A DNA stretch of 64,000 bases, from positions 1-64,000 of the forward strand of contig NZ_NSEA01000019.1 in the NCBI RefSeq assembly GCF_002734285.1. Direction: 5' to 3'. The translations under genes were made by a program, and so were the position numbers. The notes beneath the pieces were generated by a model. The model saw only the letters and a program-made list of their open reading frames with translations. It ran no database searches and was not told the DNA's origin. This DNA comes from Fredinandcohnia onubensis. GTDB lineage: Bacteria; Bacillota; Bacilli; Bacillales; Bacillaceae_L. Below are positions 27,380-35,104 of the stretch, piece by piece; the first letter of the stretch is position 1; each line of letters begins with the position of its first letter.

Positions 27380-27385
27380 AGTATT
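27339..27385 (+). repeat. R2 repeat, copy a (coding in part)
   Basis: GGGGCCTGACCCCC core followed by the TAAAATTTTACAGTACTAAAGTA tail (compare TAAAGTTTTACAGGGTTAAA elsewhere). It encodes the C-terminus of the zinc-ribbon protein. Confidence 0.8.
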
Positions 27386-27473
27386 AAAAGATTTTAGAAA
27401 AGATCGGGTCTATAATATAGGCAATAATGATCCCGAAAGCTATAGAACGTATAGTCACTTTGACACACCGGGG

Positions 27474-27517
27474 AAAACAAGGACCCCCCTCGCTGAAGGA
27501 TATGGAAGGGGGGGCCT
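27474..27517 (-). terminator. Terminator of the fic fragment
   Basis: On the minus strand GGCCCCCCCTT...AGGGGGGTCC is followed by TTGTTTTC; it lies 16 bases after the stop at 27533. Confidence 0.8.
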
Positions 27518-27532
27518 CAAATAATATATAGT

Positions 27533-28441
27533 TTATTCTGACATGATTCTAATTAAATCATATTGATAGAAGCGGCGGTTTCTCTGGCGGTCATCACCAT
27601 AAATCATGTTTAATCGTACAAGTTCAGTAAGGCTCTTTCTTATTGTTGGAGCTGCTAAAAGAGTAGTAGATTTAATCTGGTTAACAGTGGCAATCGGATT
27701 CGAGAACATGGCTCCCCAAACTTTTTTGGTGGAAGGTTGCTGTAGTTTGGAGACTCCCTCTTGGTATAGCCTTTCAGCTTGATCCAATTTATCATAATGG
27801 TTTTCTGCCATTCGCATAGTAGCGTCTAAGAAAAATAGAATCCAACTTTTCCAATCAGGTTCTGTACGTCCAATGGATCTTACTCCATTTAATAGTGCAT
27901 AATATTTAAATCTTTCTCTCTCCAGTTCCTCGCTAATAAAAAAGAATGGCGAATCGATAATTTTTGATTGTAGGAGATATAAAACAATTAAGATTCTCCC
28001 TAAACGTCCATTTCCATCTAAGAAAGGATGAATAGATTCAAATTGTGCATGAATAATTGCTGCATTAATTAGTGGATGAAGGGGATCTTGCTCATTCTCT
28101 GATTTATATGGGTGCCTATTAATATAACGCTCCAAATTTGTCATGTATTCTGCGATTAGGTGAGGTTCAGGAGGGATATATGATGCATCTTTTATATTGT
28201 TACTGGGACCAATAAAATTTTGAATTCTTCGATAATCTCCTGCTGTACTTGTAGATCCTCTAGTGTTTTCCATTAATATCGTATGCATGTCTCGAATTAA
28301 TCGTTCGGTCAAGGGGTAGCCAATTTTTATTTTCTCCATCCCAAATTTCGGGGCCAGACCCCCGCAAGGGTAAAGTTTTACAGTGTTAAAGTGAAATAAA
28401 TAGTGGTGTGGAACTACAGTGTTTTGTCGCATGTTTTTCAA
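27533..28441 (-). pseudogene. Fic-domain AMPylase, 5' end replaced by an R2 repeat
   Basis: The Fic core is clear: HPFLDGNGRLGRILI (HPFx[D/E]GNGRxxR), preceded by TPGEFRRSQNWIG-like TSTAGDYRRIQNFIG and PPEPHLIAEYMTNLERY, with a C-terminal winged helix (about residues 225-300). Fic enzymes transfer AMP to proteins; this class normally carries about 100 N-terminal residues with an inhibitory (S/T)xxxE(G/N) helix. Here genuine Fic sequence starts only at GYPLTERLIRDMH. The codons before it come from R2 copy b (28350-28415) and unrelated DNA, so the inhibitory helix and native start are lost. Probably a pseudogene; if translated it would be an unrestrained Fic core. Confidence 0.75.
28350..28415 (+). 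repeat. R2 repeat, copy b
   Basis: GGGGCCAGACCCCC core, AAGGGTAAAGTTTTACAGTG and the longer tail GTGGTGTGGAACTA shared with copies c and f. It replaces the 5' end of the fic gene. Copy a lies at the other end of the gene in the same orientation. Confidence 0.8.
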
Positions 28442-28579
28442 AGTGAATTAGAAGTATATGATGATATTAATCAAGCGAAAATATAAAGCAGATGGTCTTT
28501 GAACCTCTAAAAAAAAGAAAGACGGCAGCTACAGAATCGTAAGCTTCAAGGGTATTTACTTCACAAAAAATACATATTT

Positions 28580-28615
28580 CAATGACACCATTTGTAAAAA
28601 TGGTGTCATTTTTAG
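28580..28615. terminator. Bidirectional hairpin after the acyl-CoA-dehydrogenase-like gene
   Basis: AATGACACCATTT-gta-AAAATGGTGTCATTTTT: a 13-base-pair stem with T-rich flanks, 20 bases beyond the stop at 28634. Confidence 0.75.
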
Positions 28616-28633
28616 AATATAGGTAATATACTC

Positions 28634-29794
28634 TTAATCATCTAACACTGATTTTGCAAGGCTATAAACGATTGCATCATCTGTTGGAGGGTTATGAAGC
28701 CCTGCACGAACATCACGGAAATACCGTTGGAGAGGATTTTGTGCGGAAAGACTTCGAGCTCCAACAATTCTCATTGCCAAATCCACTATTTTGTTTGCGC
28801 TGTTTGTTGCGATATGTTTTACAGCTGCTAGTTCTGCCCCCATATTACCTCGCTGTTCAGGTTGTTCAACCCATTTTCTTGCGACAGAGTAGAGGACTTC
28901 GCGAGCATTAAATAATTCTAATTCTATCTCTCCAATTTTTCTTCGTACTTCTGGTACATCTTTGATCGGACCTGGTAGGGTGGTAGGGCTATATTCAGAA
29001 GCAAATTTTATTGCATAATCTCTAGCGGAAGTAGCTATCCCAATGTACACAGCAGGGATTTGCAGATACCAGCCTTTTGGTGAAGGTTTTTTGATATCCT
29101 CTTCTACCAATAATGCATCCTCAGGGACAAGGACTTGGTCTAGAATGAGGTCATCACTCTTAGTACCCCTCATGGAAACACTATCCCAGGTTTCTTTTAT
29201 CTGAACCCCGTCAAGTTTATGATCAATTAAAATATACCCTTTTGTACCAGTTTGATTGACATCAACTGAAACAATGGAATAATCGAGTGCAATGGCCATG
29301 GAAGTGAATGCTTTAGCTCCATTTACGCGCCATCCGTCTTTTTCTTTAATCGCGGTAGTCGTAGGCACGCCACCTCTAGAAGGACTTCCTGTCGCACGTT
29401 CTGATTGAGCAAGATTAATGAGTGCTTTCTGATTTACGATTAAATCGCATATCTTGGCGAAGCTTTCTTCGTTCCAGTTTCTACTTTCAGCTGCTTCGAG
29501 AATCACGCCGAGATGCCAGCCGAGAGACAGGGCAGTTGGTCCGTCCCCATTCGCAATAATTTCTTGAATCTTGAGATATTCATATAGGTTAATACCATGG
29601 CCCCCATACTCAATTGGTACAGTAAGTGCTAAGAACCCCTTTTGCTTCAAGTCCTCAAAATTTTCAAAAGGGAATTTTCCCTGTGCGTCAATTTCGGCAG
29701 ACCTTTCTCTAAAAGTTTCAGCTAACTCTTCGGCTTGTTTTAGTAAATTTTGTTGGATCTTACTTTCTGTTGATTGAACAAATGCAATTGTCAT
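28634..29794 (-). CDS. Acyl-CoA-dehydrogenase-family flavoprotein (SfnB/DszC/YdbM-like), sulfur-controlled
   Basis: A 386-residue flavoprotein with the acyl-CoA dehydrogenase fold: LTVPIEYGGHGINLYEYL, SERATGSPSRGG, WRVNGAKAFTS and a C-terminal helical domain (MRIVGARSLSAQNPLQRYFRDVRAGLHNPPTDD). Members under sulfur control (SfnB, DszC, YdbM) are reduced-flavin monooxygenases or dehydrogenases acting on organosulfur compounds. ATG at 29794 is chosen for its GGAGGA site; longer in-frame starts read through the leader terminator. A complete SAM-I riboswitch lies upstream, and a divergent S-box operon with an FMN monooxygenase is next door, so it probably frees sulfur from sulfones or sulfonates. 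Confidence 0.85.
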   Translation of the reverse strand: MTIAFVQSTESKIQQNLLKQAEELAETFRERSAEIDAQGKFPFENFEDLKQKGFLALTVPIEYGGHGINLYEYLKIQEIIANGDGPTALSLGWHLGVILEAAESRNWNEESFAKICDLIVNQKALINLAQSERATGSPSRGGVPTTTAIKEKDGWRVNGAKAFTSMAIALDYSIVSVDVNQTGTKGYILIDHKLDGVQIKETWDSVSMRGTKSDDLILDQVLVPEDALLVEEDIKKPSPKGWYLQIPAVYIGIATSARDYAIKFASEYSPTTLPGPIKDVPEVRRKIGEIELELFNAREVLYSVARKWVEQPEQRGNMGAELAAVKHIATNSANKIVDLAMRIVGARSLSAQNPLQRYFRDVRAGLHNPPTDDAIVYSLAKSVLDD

Positions 29795-29818
29795 ACTCAT
29801 TCCTCCATCCATTTTTAA

Positions 29819-29860
29819 CATAAAAAAGTCCACTTTCTTGGCGACGAAAGAGGACTTCGG
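29819..29860 (-). terminator. Riboswitch-controlled terminator (minus strand)
   Basis: AAGTCCTCTTTC...GAAAGTGGACTTTTTTAT on the minus strand is the expression-platform terminator of the SAM-I element next to it. Confidence 0.85.
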
Positions 29861-29982
29861 ATAATCTATCCTTTCTCATCTGTCAGACATCTTATGTCTG
29901 CTGGAATTAGCACCTTTCTTAATAAATAAGAGGTTGCTGCAGGATCGTAGGACCAGATTCCTCCCCTGACTCTTGATAAGTT
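29861..29982 (-). ncRNA. SAM-I (S-box) riboswitch
   Basis: Minus-strand sequence begins CTTATCAAGAGTCAGGGGAG and carries CTGGTCCTACGATCCTGCAG, CAACC and AAGGTGCTAATTCCAGCAGA, the conserved S-box blocks in order. It precedes a terminator and the acyl-CoA-dehydrogenase-like gene, so transcription should stop when S-adenosylmethionine is plentiful. Confidence 0.95.
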
Positions 29983-30009
29983 TTGAAACTATGTAATTTT
30001 AGAATACAC

Positions 30010-30036
30010 ATTATACGATAATTTTATGGTTGTCAA
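30010..30036 (-). promoter_or_regulatory. Promoter of the minus-strand S-box unit
   Basis: TTGACA (30031-30036) and TATAAT (30010-30015) on the minus strand with a short 15-base spacer; the riboswitch starts about 28 bases downstream. Confidence 0.6.
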
Positions 30037-30087
30037 GATTTAAAAAATAAATCCAAATATGAATAATAAAAATATTAAAAATACTTG

Positions 30088-30116
30088 TTGACAATATTTT
30101 CATTCTCATGTATATT
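30088..30116 (+). promoter_or_regulatory. Promoter of the plus-strand S-box operon
   Basis: TTGACA (30088-30093), 17 bases, TATATT (30111-30116), 28 bases before the riboswitch. Confidence 0.8.
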
Positions 30117-30143
30117 TTGGATTAAATTTAATAAACTGATTTC

Positions 30144-30245
30144 TTTATCAAGAGAGGTGGAGGGACTGGCCCTTTGATACCTCGGCAACAGGCTTACTAG
30201 CACTGTGCCAATTCCAGCAAGCGATAAGCTTGATAGATAAGGAAG
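30144..30245 (+). ncRNA. SAM-I (S-box) riboswitch
   Basis: TTTATCAAGAGAGGTGGAGG, GACTGGCCC, CGGCAAC, GTGCCAATTCCAGCAAG and the closing GATAAG/GATAGATAAG are all present. Back-to-back with the divergent S-box at 29861. Confidence 0.96.
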
Positions 30246-30261
30246 GATTGTGCTTTTGTGT

Positions 30262-30303
30262 GTAAAAGCCTCTTCTTTTCTTAGAAGAGGTTTTTTTATT
30301 TGT
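30262..30303 (+). terminator. Riboswitch-controlled terminator (plus strand)
   Basis: AAAGCCTCTTCTTTTCTTAG then AAGAGGTTTTTTTA: stem and T-run of the S-box expression platform, 30 bases before the next ribosome site. Confidence 0.88.
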
Positions 30304-30334
30304 AAAAATATTTTATCAATTGGAGGAATGAAAG

Positions 30335-31729
30335 TTGAGTAACCAAAAACAAATAATCTTAAATGCCTTTGAAATGAATAGTTCCATGCATAATTCACAT
30401 GGGTTTTGGAAGCATCCGAAAAATCAAAGACATCGTCGATATAAGGATTTAGATTATTGGGTAGAGTTGGCGAAACTTCTAGAAAGAGGGAAGTTTGATG
30501 CGGTATTTTTCGCGGATGTCCTTGGAATCTATGATGTGTATCAAAAGAGTAAAGCGCCGTCCATTCGAGATGGATTGCAGGTACCATTAAATGATCCCGC
30601 GTTGCTCATTTCTGCAATGGCTCATGTCACTGAAAATTTGTCCTTTGCAATTACAGTAAGTACTACATATGAAGCACCTTTTGGTAATGCTAGACGTTTC
30701 TCTACCTTAGACCATTTAACAAAAGGAAGAATTGCATGGAATGTAGTAACTTCATATCTACCAAATGCTGCAAGAAACTTCGGTCTGCAAGATATGATTA
30801 AGCATGATGAGCGCTATGATATTGCAGATGAATTCCTCGATGTTTCGTATAAATTGTGGGAGCAAAGCTGGGAAGATGATGCAGTTGTTGAAGATGTTAA
30901 AAATAAAACGCTTGTTGACCCAGATAAGGTACATGAAATTAATCATGAAGGCCTTTATTTCAAAGTCGAAGGGCCGCATTTAAGTGAACCTTCATTACAA
31001 CGAACACCTGTTATTTATCAAGCGGGTACATCTGAAAAAGGGCGTGAATTTGCTGCAAAGCATGCGGAATGTATCTTCGTTGGAGGTCCGACGCCTGAAA
31101 GAATTCGATATTATGCAGACGATATTAGAAAGAGAGCGGAAAAACACGGCCGTAATCCAGAACATCTCAAAATCATTTCTTTCTTAAGTGTGATCGTCGC
31201 AGAAACGACGGAGGAAGCAGAACAGAAATTTCAGGAATACAACAAGATGTGGAGCCCAGATGCTGCAAAAGCACAGTATGGGGCAAGTGGATATGACATT
31301 GCCGAATATGAAGATGTAGATCCAGATGAGCCATTTGGATATAAAAAGAAGACAGAAGGCGGGCACTATAAAGCCGCTCTGCTTACCAAGGATGCACCAA
31401 AACAATTAACAGTAGGTGAAGTATTGAACCGTTTTGAGTCATTGGACCGTAACAGTATCATTGTCGGAAACCCTGTAGAGGTGGCTGATGCGATTCAGTA
31501 CCAGTTTGAAGAATCAGGGGTAGACGGCTTTAACTTAAACCATTTAGTCACACCTGGTGATTTGGAAGACTTTGTTGATTTAGTTATACCTATTTTACAG
31601 GAACGTGGCTTATACAAAACTGAATATAAGCAAGGTACGTTACGAGAAAAGTTGTTTCCACAGGGTAAAAGTATATTGCCAGAAGATCACCCTGGTAGTA
31701 AATATAGACGTGTCCCTGCTAAACAGTAG
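30335..31729 (+). CDS. FMN-dependent monooxygenase (NtaA/SnaA/DszA family, LLM class)
   Basis: A 464-residue bacterial-luciferase-like monooxygenase that needs reduced FMN. Family marks: HGFWKHPKNQR, DYWVELAKLLERGKFDAVFFADVLGIYDVYQ, TGRIAWNVVTSYLPNAARNFG-like KGRIAWNVVTSYLPNAARNFG, PVIYQAGTSEKGREFAAKHAE and GFNLNHLVTPGDLEDFV. DszA-type enzymes oxidise and open organosulfur substrates such as sulfones. TTG start behind GGAGGA. First gene of an S-box operon whose other members are a methionine-type uptake system, so the substrate is probably an imported organosulfur compound. Confidence 0.92.
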   Translation: MSNQKQIILNAFEMNSSMHNSHGFWKHPKNQRHRRYKDLDYWVELAKLLERGKFDAVFFADVLGIYDVYQKSKAPSIRDGLQVPLNDPALLISAMAHVTENLSFAITVSTTYEAPFGNARRFSTLDHLTKGRIAWNVVTSYLPNAARNFGLQDMIKHDERYDIADEFLDVSYKLWEQSWEDDAVVEDVKNKTLVDPDKVHEINHEGLYFKVEGPHLSEPSLQRTPVIYQAGTSEKGREFAAKHAECIFVGGPTPERIRYYADDIRKRAEKHGRNPEHLKIISFLSVIVAETTEEAEQKFQEYNKMWSPDAAKAQYGASGYDIAEYEDVDPDEPFGYKKKTEGGHYKAALLTKDAPKQLTVGEVLNRFESLDRNSIIVGNPVEVADAIQYQFEESGVDGFNLNHLVTPGDLEDFVDLVIPILQERGLYKTEYKQGTLREKLFPQGKSILPEDHPGSKYRRVPAKQ

Positions 31730-31767
31730 AAATATGTCTGGAGATGGAAGTGAGGGCAACAGCTCTT

Positions 31768-32142
31768 ATGATTGAGTTGAAGAATATAACAAAAGAATAT
31801 GTCAGCAAAAAGAATAGAATTATCGGTGTCGATAATGTCTCGCTTACAATTAATAGGGGTGAAATATTTGGTATTGTCGGCTACAGTGGTGCCGGAAAGA
31901 GTACGCTGCTACGGTGTATGAATATTTTGGAGAGACCCACGTCTGGTATCGTTAAAGTTGATGGTGTTGATCTCTTGCAGTTATCGAGCAAAGAACTCCG
32001 TAAAGCAAGGCAATCAATTGGCATGATTTTTCAAGGGTTCCATTTGGTTGCTTCCAAAACAGTGTATGAGAATGTTGCTTTTGCCCTAAAGGCTGCAGGG
32101 GTGGAAAATAGCATTATAAGAGAAAGGGTGGAGGAATTGTAG
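31768..32142 (+). pseudogene. metN: MetN-type ABC ATPase, 3' end deleted
   Basis: Starts as a normal MetN: MIELKNITKEYVSKKNRIIGV, Walker A GYSGAGKST, LERPTSG, Q-loop region IGMIFQGFHLVASKTVYENV. It breaks off after about 124 of an expected 340 residues, before the ABC signature and Walker B, at RVEEL followed by TAG. The next base pairs belong to the end of a metI gene, so the stop is created by a deletion junction near 32142. Non-functional as an ATPase. Confidence 0.9.
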
Positions 32143-32143
32143 G

Positions 32144-32392
32144 CACATCATCCTCCCAGAAGCAAAACCTGGTCTCATTACAGGGTTAACCATTACTGCT
32201 ATTAGTCTTATTGGTTATTCCGCAATGGCCGGTACAATCGGCGGTGGAGGAATTGGCGATCTAGCCATTCGATATGGGTACTATCGCTATGATAATACGG
32301 TGATGTTCACTACGGTTATTTTGTTAATTGTGTTAGTACAATTCGTTCAGTATTTTGGAGACTTTATAGCAAAGGCTGTTAACAAGCGATAA
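32144..32392 (+). pseudogene. metI: MetI-type ABC permease, only the last 82 codons left
   Basis: In another frame directly after the metN stop: HIILPEAKPGLITGLTITAI, then SLIGYSAMAGTIGGGGIGDL, then IRYGYYRYDNTVM, the C-terminal third of MetI including the EAA loop, ending in TAA. No start codon. The missing piece is the rest of metN plus the first two thirds of metI, about 1.1-1.2 kb judged from normal gene sizes. Confidence 0.9.
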
Positions 32393-32419
32393 AAAATAAA
32401 TTCTGGGTGGTAATGAAAA

Positions 32420-33238
32420 ATGAAAAAAATGATCTTTTTACTTCTATCATTTCTAGTGGTTAGTGTACTTTCTGCTTGTGGCTCTAATGACAGTTCGGCA
32501 TCTGGTGCAGAAAAGAAAGAGTTAGTGTTGGGTGCAACCATTCCATATAGTGACATGCTTGAAGAAGCAGTAAAGCCTTACCTTGAGGAAAAAGGATATA
32601 AAGTCACAGTGCAAGAATTCAATGATTATGTACAACCAAATATTGCTCTTAACAACGGGTCTTTGGATGCAAATTTGTTTCAACACAAAGTGTATATGGA
32701 TGGATTTGCTAAGGAAAATAACATGGAATTAACCAGCGTGATTACGGTACCAACGGCACCTATTGGCATTTATTCCAATAAGTATGATTCATTGGATGAA
32801 ATCGAAAAGGGCAGTACAGTTGCAATAGCCAATGATCCTGCGAATCTAGCAAGAGGGCTTACCGTATTAAAAGAAAATGGAGTAATCGACTTTGATAGTA
32901 ATATCGATCCCCTCCGAGCTACCGAGAAAGACATCACGAGCAATCCTAAAGAGTTAGTATTTAAGCCAATTGAAGCAGCCCAATTACCACGAACCTTAGA
33001 ATCAGTAGACCTTGCTGCAATTAATGGTAACTTTGCGATATCAGCTGGACTAGACTTAACTTCTGCTCTTGTTCGAGATAAACTGCCTGAAAACATCATC
33101 AACCGAGTCGTTATAAAAACGGAAAATATTGATAAGCAATATGTAAAAGACATTAAAGAAGCAGTAGAATCAGATGCATTCAAGAAAGTAATAGATGAAC
33201 AGTTTCAAGGCTTCCATAGACCTGATTGGATGAAGTAA
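32420..33238 (+). CDS. metQ: MetQ/NlpA-type substrate-binding lipoprotein
   Basis: A 272-residue lipoprotein: signal peptide with lipobox LSAC, then LVLGATIPYSDMLEEAVKPYL, NDYVQPNIALNNGSLDANLFQH and the C-terminal FQGFHRPDWMK, all typical of D-/L-methionine-binding MetQ. It should deliver methionine or a related sulfur compound to a MetN-MetI transporter, but both partners encoded just upstream are broken, so it is either orphaned or works with another transporter. Ribosome site GGGTGG. Confidence 0.92.
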   Translation: MKKMIFLLLSFLVVSVLSACGSNDSSASGAEKKELVLGATIPYSDMLEEAVKPYLEEKGYKVTVQEFNDYVQPNIALNNGSLDANLFQHKVYMDGFAKENNMELTSVITVPTAPIGIYSNKYDSLDEIEKGSTVAIANDPANLARGLTVLKENGVIDFDSNIDPLRATEKDITSNPKELVFKPIEAAQLPRTLESVDLAAINGNFAISAGLDLTSALVRDKLPENIINRVVIKTENIDKQYVKDIKEAVESDAFKKVIDEQFQGFHRPDWMK

Positions 33239-33243
33239 AGAAG

Positions 33244-33315
33244 GGGGCCTGACCCCCGCCAAGGTAAAGTTTTACAGGGTTAAAGTAATTTATAAAGAGT
33301 GCAGAACTAATGTTC
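33244..33315 (+). repeat. R2 repeat, copy c
   Basis: GGGGCCTGACCCCCGCCAAG, TAAAGTTTTACAGGGTTAAA, then a tail with GTGCAGAACTAATG. It begins six bases after the metQ stop. Confidence 0.85.
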
Positions 33316-33397
33316 CTGCATGGATTTACACTTGCCACTTATAGTTTATTCTACTGCCTTTATGATAGAATTGAAGAAAAATTATGTAGGTGAATGT

Positions 33398-33949
33398 ATG
33401 AACCGGTGTGAGCACTGTGAATCTAACAAGGTGAAAATAATATTTGGTAGCATGTATTTATGTAACGATTGTTATAATGAACTCATGGTTGAGGATTTAG
33501 AAGTAGAACTTGAGCCGCTGATTGAAAGCTTTTCGTTGAAGGACTATCAGGGCACTAGTCGTACCTTTAGTGTTGAAAGGCGACTATATCCCACTGGGAT
33601 TTTCTTAGAAGCTAGTGAAAACATAGAATATGGTTATAAATTTGCTGTACATGGAGAGTTAAACTGTAATCAGCAAGAACTACTTAACAAATTAATCGCA
33701 AAGGCACGAAGAGGCACAAGTACACAACAAGTGAAAAATGGAGTTTTTCCTAATGGACAGACTTACCATACAATCATTAATAATCAAATTACAGGCCTCA
33801 TCCAATATGATGAGACTTCAGATGATACACCGCTTGTTATCGTTGATGGAAAGCCTTTTACATGGGATGAACTCGGGAAGATGCTCATGTCGTATGAAGG
33901 TTTTCAGTTTAAAATAAAGACGTATGATTTAACGGATGATGCCGAATAA
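33398..33949 (+). CDS. Conserved protein with an N-terminal zinc knuckle
   Basis: A 183-residue protein from ATG 33398. CEHCESNKVKIIFGSMYLCN gives a CxxC...C knuckle, followed by a domain (about residues 45-183) with FSVERRLYPTGIFLEASE, YKFAVHGELNCNQQELLNKL and DGKPFTWDELGKMLMSYEGFQFKIK. The latter resembles a family of uncharacterised Bacillus proteins; I cannot name a function. An upstream in-frame ATG at 33320 gives an unconvincing extension that starts inside repeat-derived sequence. Confidence 0.65.
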   Translation: MNRCEHCESNKVKIIFGSMYLCNDCYNELMVEDLEVELEPLIESFSLKDYQGTSRTFSVERRLYPTGIFLEASENIEYGYKFAVHGELNCNQQELLNKLIAKARRGTSTQQVKNGVFPNGQTYHTIINNQITGLIQYDETSDDTPLVIVDGKPFTWDELGKMLMSYEGFQFKIKTYDLTDDAE

Positions 33950-34210
33950 TTCACATTGGTTTTAGGGCACGATCTCCACAGTAGTGATAAAGAGAATGAG
34001 ATACATGCCAAGATCGAATGAAAAGGGTATGGCATCGGCATGTGCAATTTGTAGATACACTCATTCGGGAAGTAACAATCTGTACTAATCAAGTATTTTG
34101 TGAAAATGTTAATTTCGGAATTCTGGGGCCTGGCCCCCGCTGTGTGGGAATCTAACCATATAAATTCTACAACATTAATTATCTTTGTAGTACGCTAGTC
34201 CAATTTCTGC
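33950..34210. other. Non-coding stretch before the type I toxin
   Basis: No gene seen. Contains an ACATGCC...GGCATGT inverted repeat (about 34002-34043) and R2 copy d (34124-34148). Confidence 0.4.
34124..34148 (+). repeat. R2 repeat, copy d (core only)
   Basis: GGGGCCTGGCCCCCGCTGTG; the TTTTACAG tail is missing. Confidence 0.7.
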
Positions 34211-34216
34211 TATGAT
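34185..34216 (+). promoter_or_regulatory. Promoter of the type I toxin mRNA
   Basis: Extended -10 TGCTATGAT (-10 at 34211-34216), with TTGTAG at 34185 as a weak, distant -35. Transcription would begin near 34223, leaving a leader of about 50 bases. Confidence 0.55.
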
Positions 34217-34275
34217 TAAAATACAATTGCATAGCAGGGTGGGCGGTTGAGCTTCCTATAACGGGGGTGACACCG

Positions 34276-34353
34276 TTGGATATGGCTACAGCAACATTTA
34301 TGATCATGTTTATAACTTTAGTCGTACTACTGATCGATAAAATGAAAAAGTAA
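34276..34353 (+). CDS. Holin-like type I toxin peptide (BsrG/TxpA-like)
   Basis: A 25-residue peptide from TTG 34276, six bases after GGGGGTG; a GTG nine bases upstream would give 28 residues. Sequence: a single hydrophobic helix with an acidic start and a basic tail, ATFMIMFITLVVLLIDKMKK, the layout of small holin-like toxins such as BsrG, BsrE and TxpA. These insert in the membrane and are silenced by a convergent antisense RNA. The downstream hairpins and an opposing promoter at 34522 complete the picture. Confidence 0.75.
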   Translation: MDMATATFMIMFITLVVLLIDKMKK

Positions 34354-34389
34354 TCCACCCTGCTCTTTGGTCGGAAACGGGTGGATTAC
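34351..34389. terminator. Hairpin at the toxin gene end / antitoxin terminator
   Basis: AATCCACCC...GGGTGGATT, with the left arm beginning at the toxin stop codon. It could end the antisense RNA or fold the toxin mRNA tail. Confidence 0.65.
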
Positions 34390-34450
34390 TCATGTAATTA
34401 AACCTTATTACTGCCAATCGCTCACTTTGTGAACTTGCAATTGGATAACC

Positions 34451-34480
34451 GTATGGCTGCAACCATGCGGTTATTTTAGT
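34451..34480 (+). terminator. Terminator of the toxin mRNA
   Basis: ATAACCGTATGG-ctgcaa-CCATGCGGTTAT followed by TTTAGTTTG; an 11-base-pair stem. Confidence 0.7.
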
Positions 34481-34576
34481 TTGTGTGATTTTTTAATATT
34501 TTATACTATATTTATAATATTATTATAGCACTTCCGTAGTCTGAAAAAAACATATTGAATAAATTAATTTAATATG

Positions 34577-34680
34577 TTGGGCCTGACCCCCGCCAAGGTA
34601 AAAGTACAAATGAATACTTTAGTGTTTGGTGCTTATGTTTCACTTGCACTTCTTCTTTTTTGTTCGACAGTGTTGAATTT
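34577..34680 (+). repeat. R2 repeat, copy e (long form)
   Basis: R2 core plus the second tail (TGTTTGGTGCTTATGTTTCA, TTCGACAGTGTTGAATTTT). Nearly identical to copy g. Confidence 0.85.
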
Positions 34681-34750
34681 TGGGGCCTGACCCCCGCCAA
34701 GGTAAAGTTTTACAGGGTTAAAGTAAGTTAGAAAGTGGCATGGAACTATC
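34681..34750 (+). repeat. R2 repeat, copy f
   Basis: R2 core, TAAAGTTTTACAGGGTTAAA, then GTGGCATGGAACTA as in copies b and c. It abuts copy e. Confidence 0.85.
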
Positions 34751-34927
34751 AATTTTTTGTAGCTTTTTTATATATCGCTGGGCGATATATGAGAATGTGA
34801 AACCAGATATAGTAGAAAATCTACCCACGTCCCCAATAATTATCACTATTTTTCAAATTTCAACAAATTCCCGGGAAATATCTACAAATTATGAGCAGAT
34901 ATTGACGAAATCTGGGGCTTCGAATAA

Positions 34928-35035
34928 CGGGCCTTCCCCCCGCCAAGGTAAAAGTACAAATGAATATTTTATATGTTTGGTGCTTATGTTTCACTTTCAC
35001 TTCTTCTATTTAGTTCGACAGTGTTGGATTTTAAT
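34928..35035 (+). repeat. R2 repeat, copy g (long form)
   Basis: Core CGGGCCTTCCCCCCGCCAAG plus the same long tail as copy e. Confidence 0.8.
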
Positions 35036-35104
35036 TGACAGTTTTCATACTATTTGATAAATTGAATTTTGAAAAAGAAATAGGTTAACAGAAGGAGGAG
35101 TTAA

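Larger units (their letters stand above)
34345..34516 (-). ncRNA. Putative antisense antitoxin RNA (SR4-like)
   Basis: A minus-strand promoter with extended -10 TGCTATAAT (-10 at 34522-34527) would start an RNA near 34516 that runs back through two hairpins into the 3' end of the toxin gene, about 170 bases. Size, convergence and overlap resemble the bsrG/SR4 pair. No direct evidence of transcription; ends are estimates. Confidence 0.55.
34540..35104. other. Repeat-rich non-coding region upstream of the RAYT gene
   Basis: Apart from three R2 copies (34577, 34681, 34928) I see no gene. Copies e and g carry the same second tail of about 80 bases (ACAAATGAATA, GTGTTTGGTGCTTATGTTTC, TTCGACAGTGTTG), so they are direct repeats of about 105 bases framing 34.58-35.03 kb. 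A short open stretch at 34740-35057 has no ribosome site and crosses a repeat. Confidence 0.6.

Noticed and set aside
28442..28620. Plus-strand open stretch reading KKKDGSYRIVSFKGIYFTKN
   Set aside because: It looks like a gene end but has no start, no recognised family and runs into a terminator hairpin; not called.
33320..33397. Longer N-terminus for the protein at 33398
   Set aside because: The extra codons begin in repeat-derived sequence, lack a ribosome site and do not look conserved.
34740..35057. A 105-codon open frame between R2 copies
   Set aside because: No ribosome site, crosses an R2 repeat, composition unlike neighbouring proteins; treated as chance.
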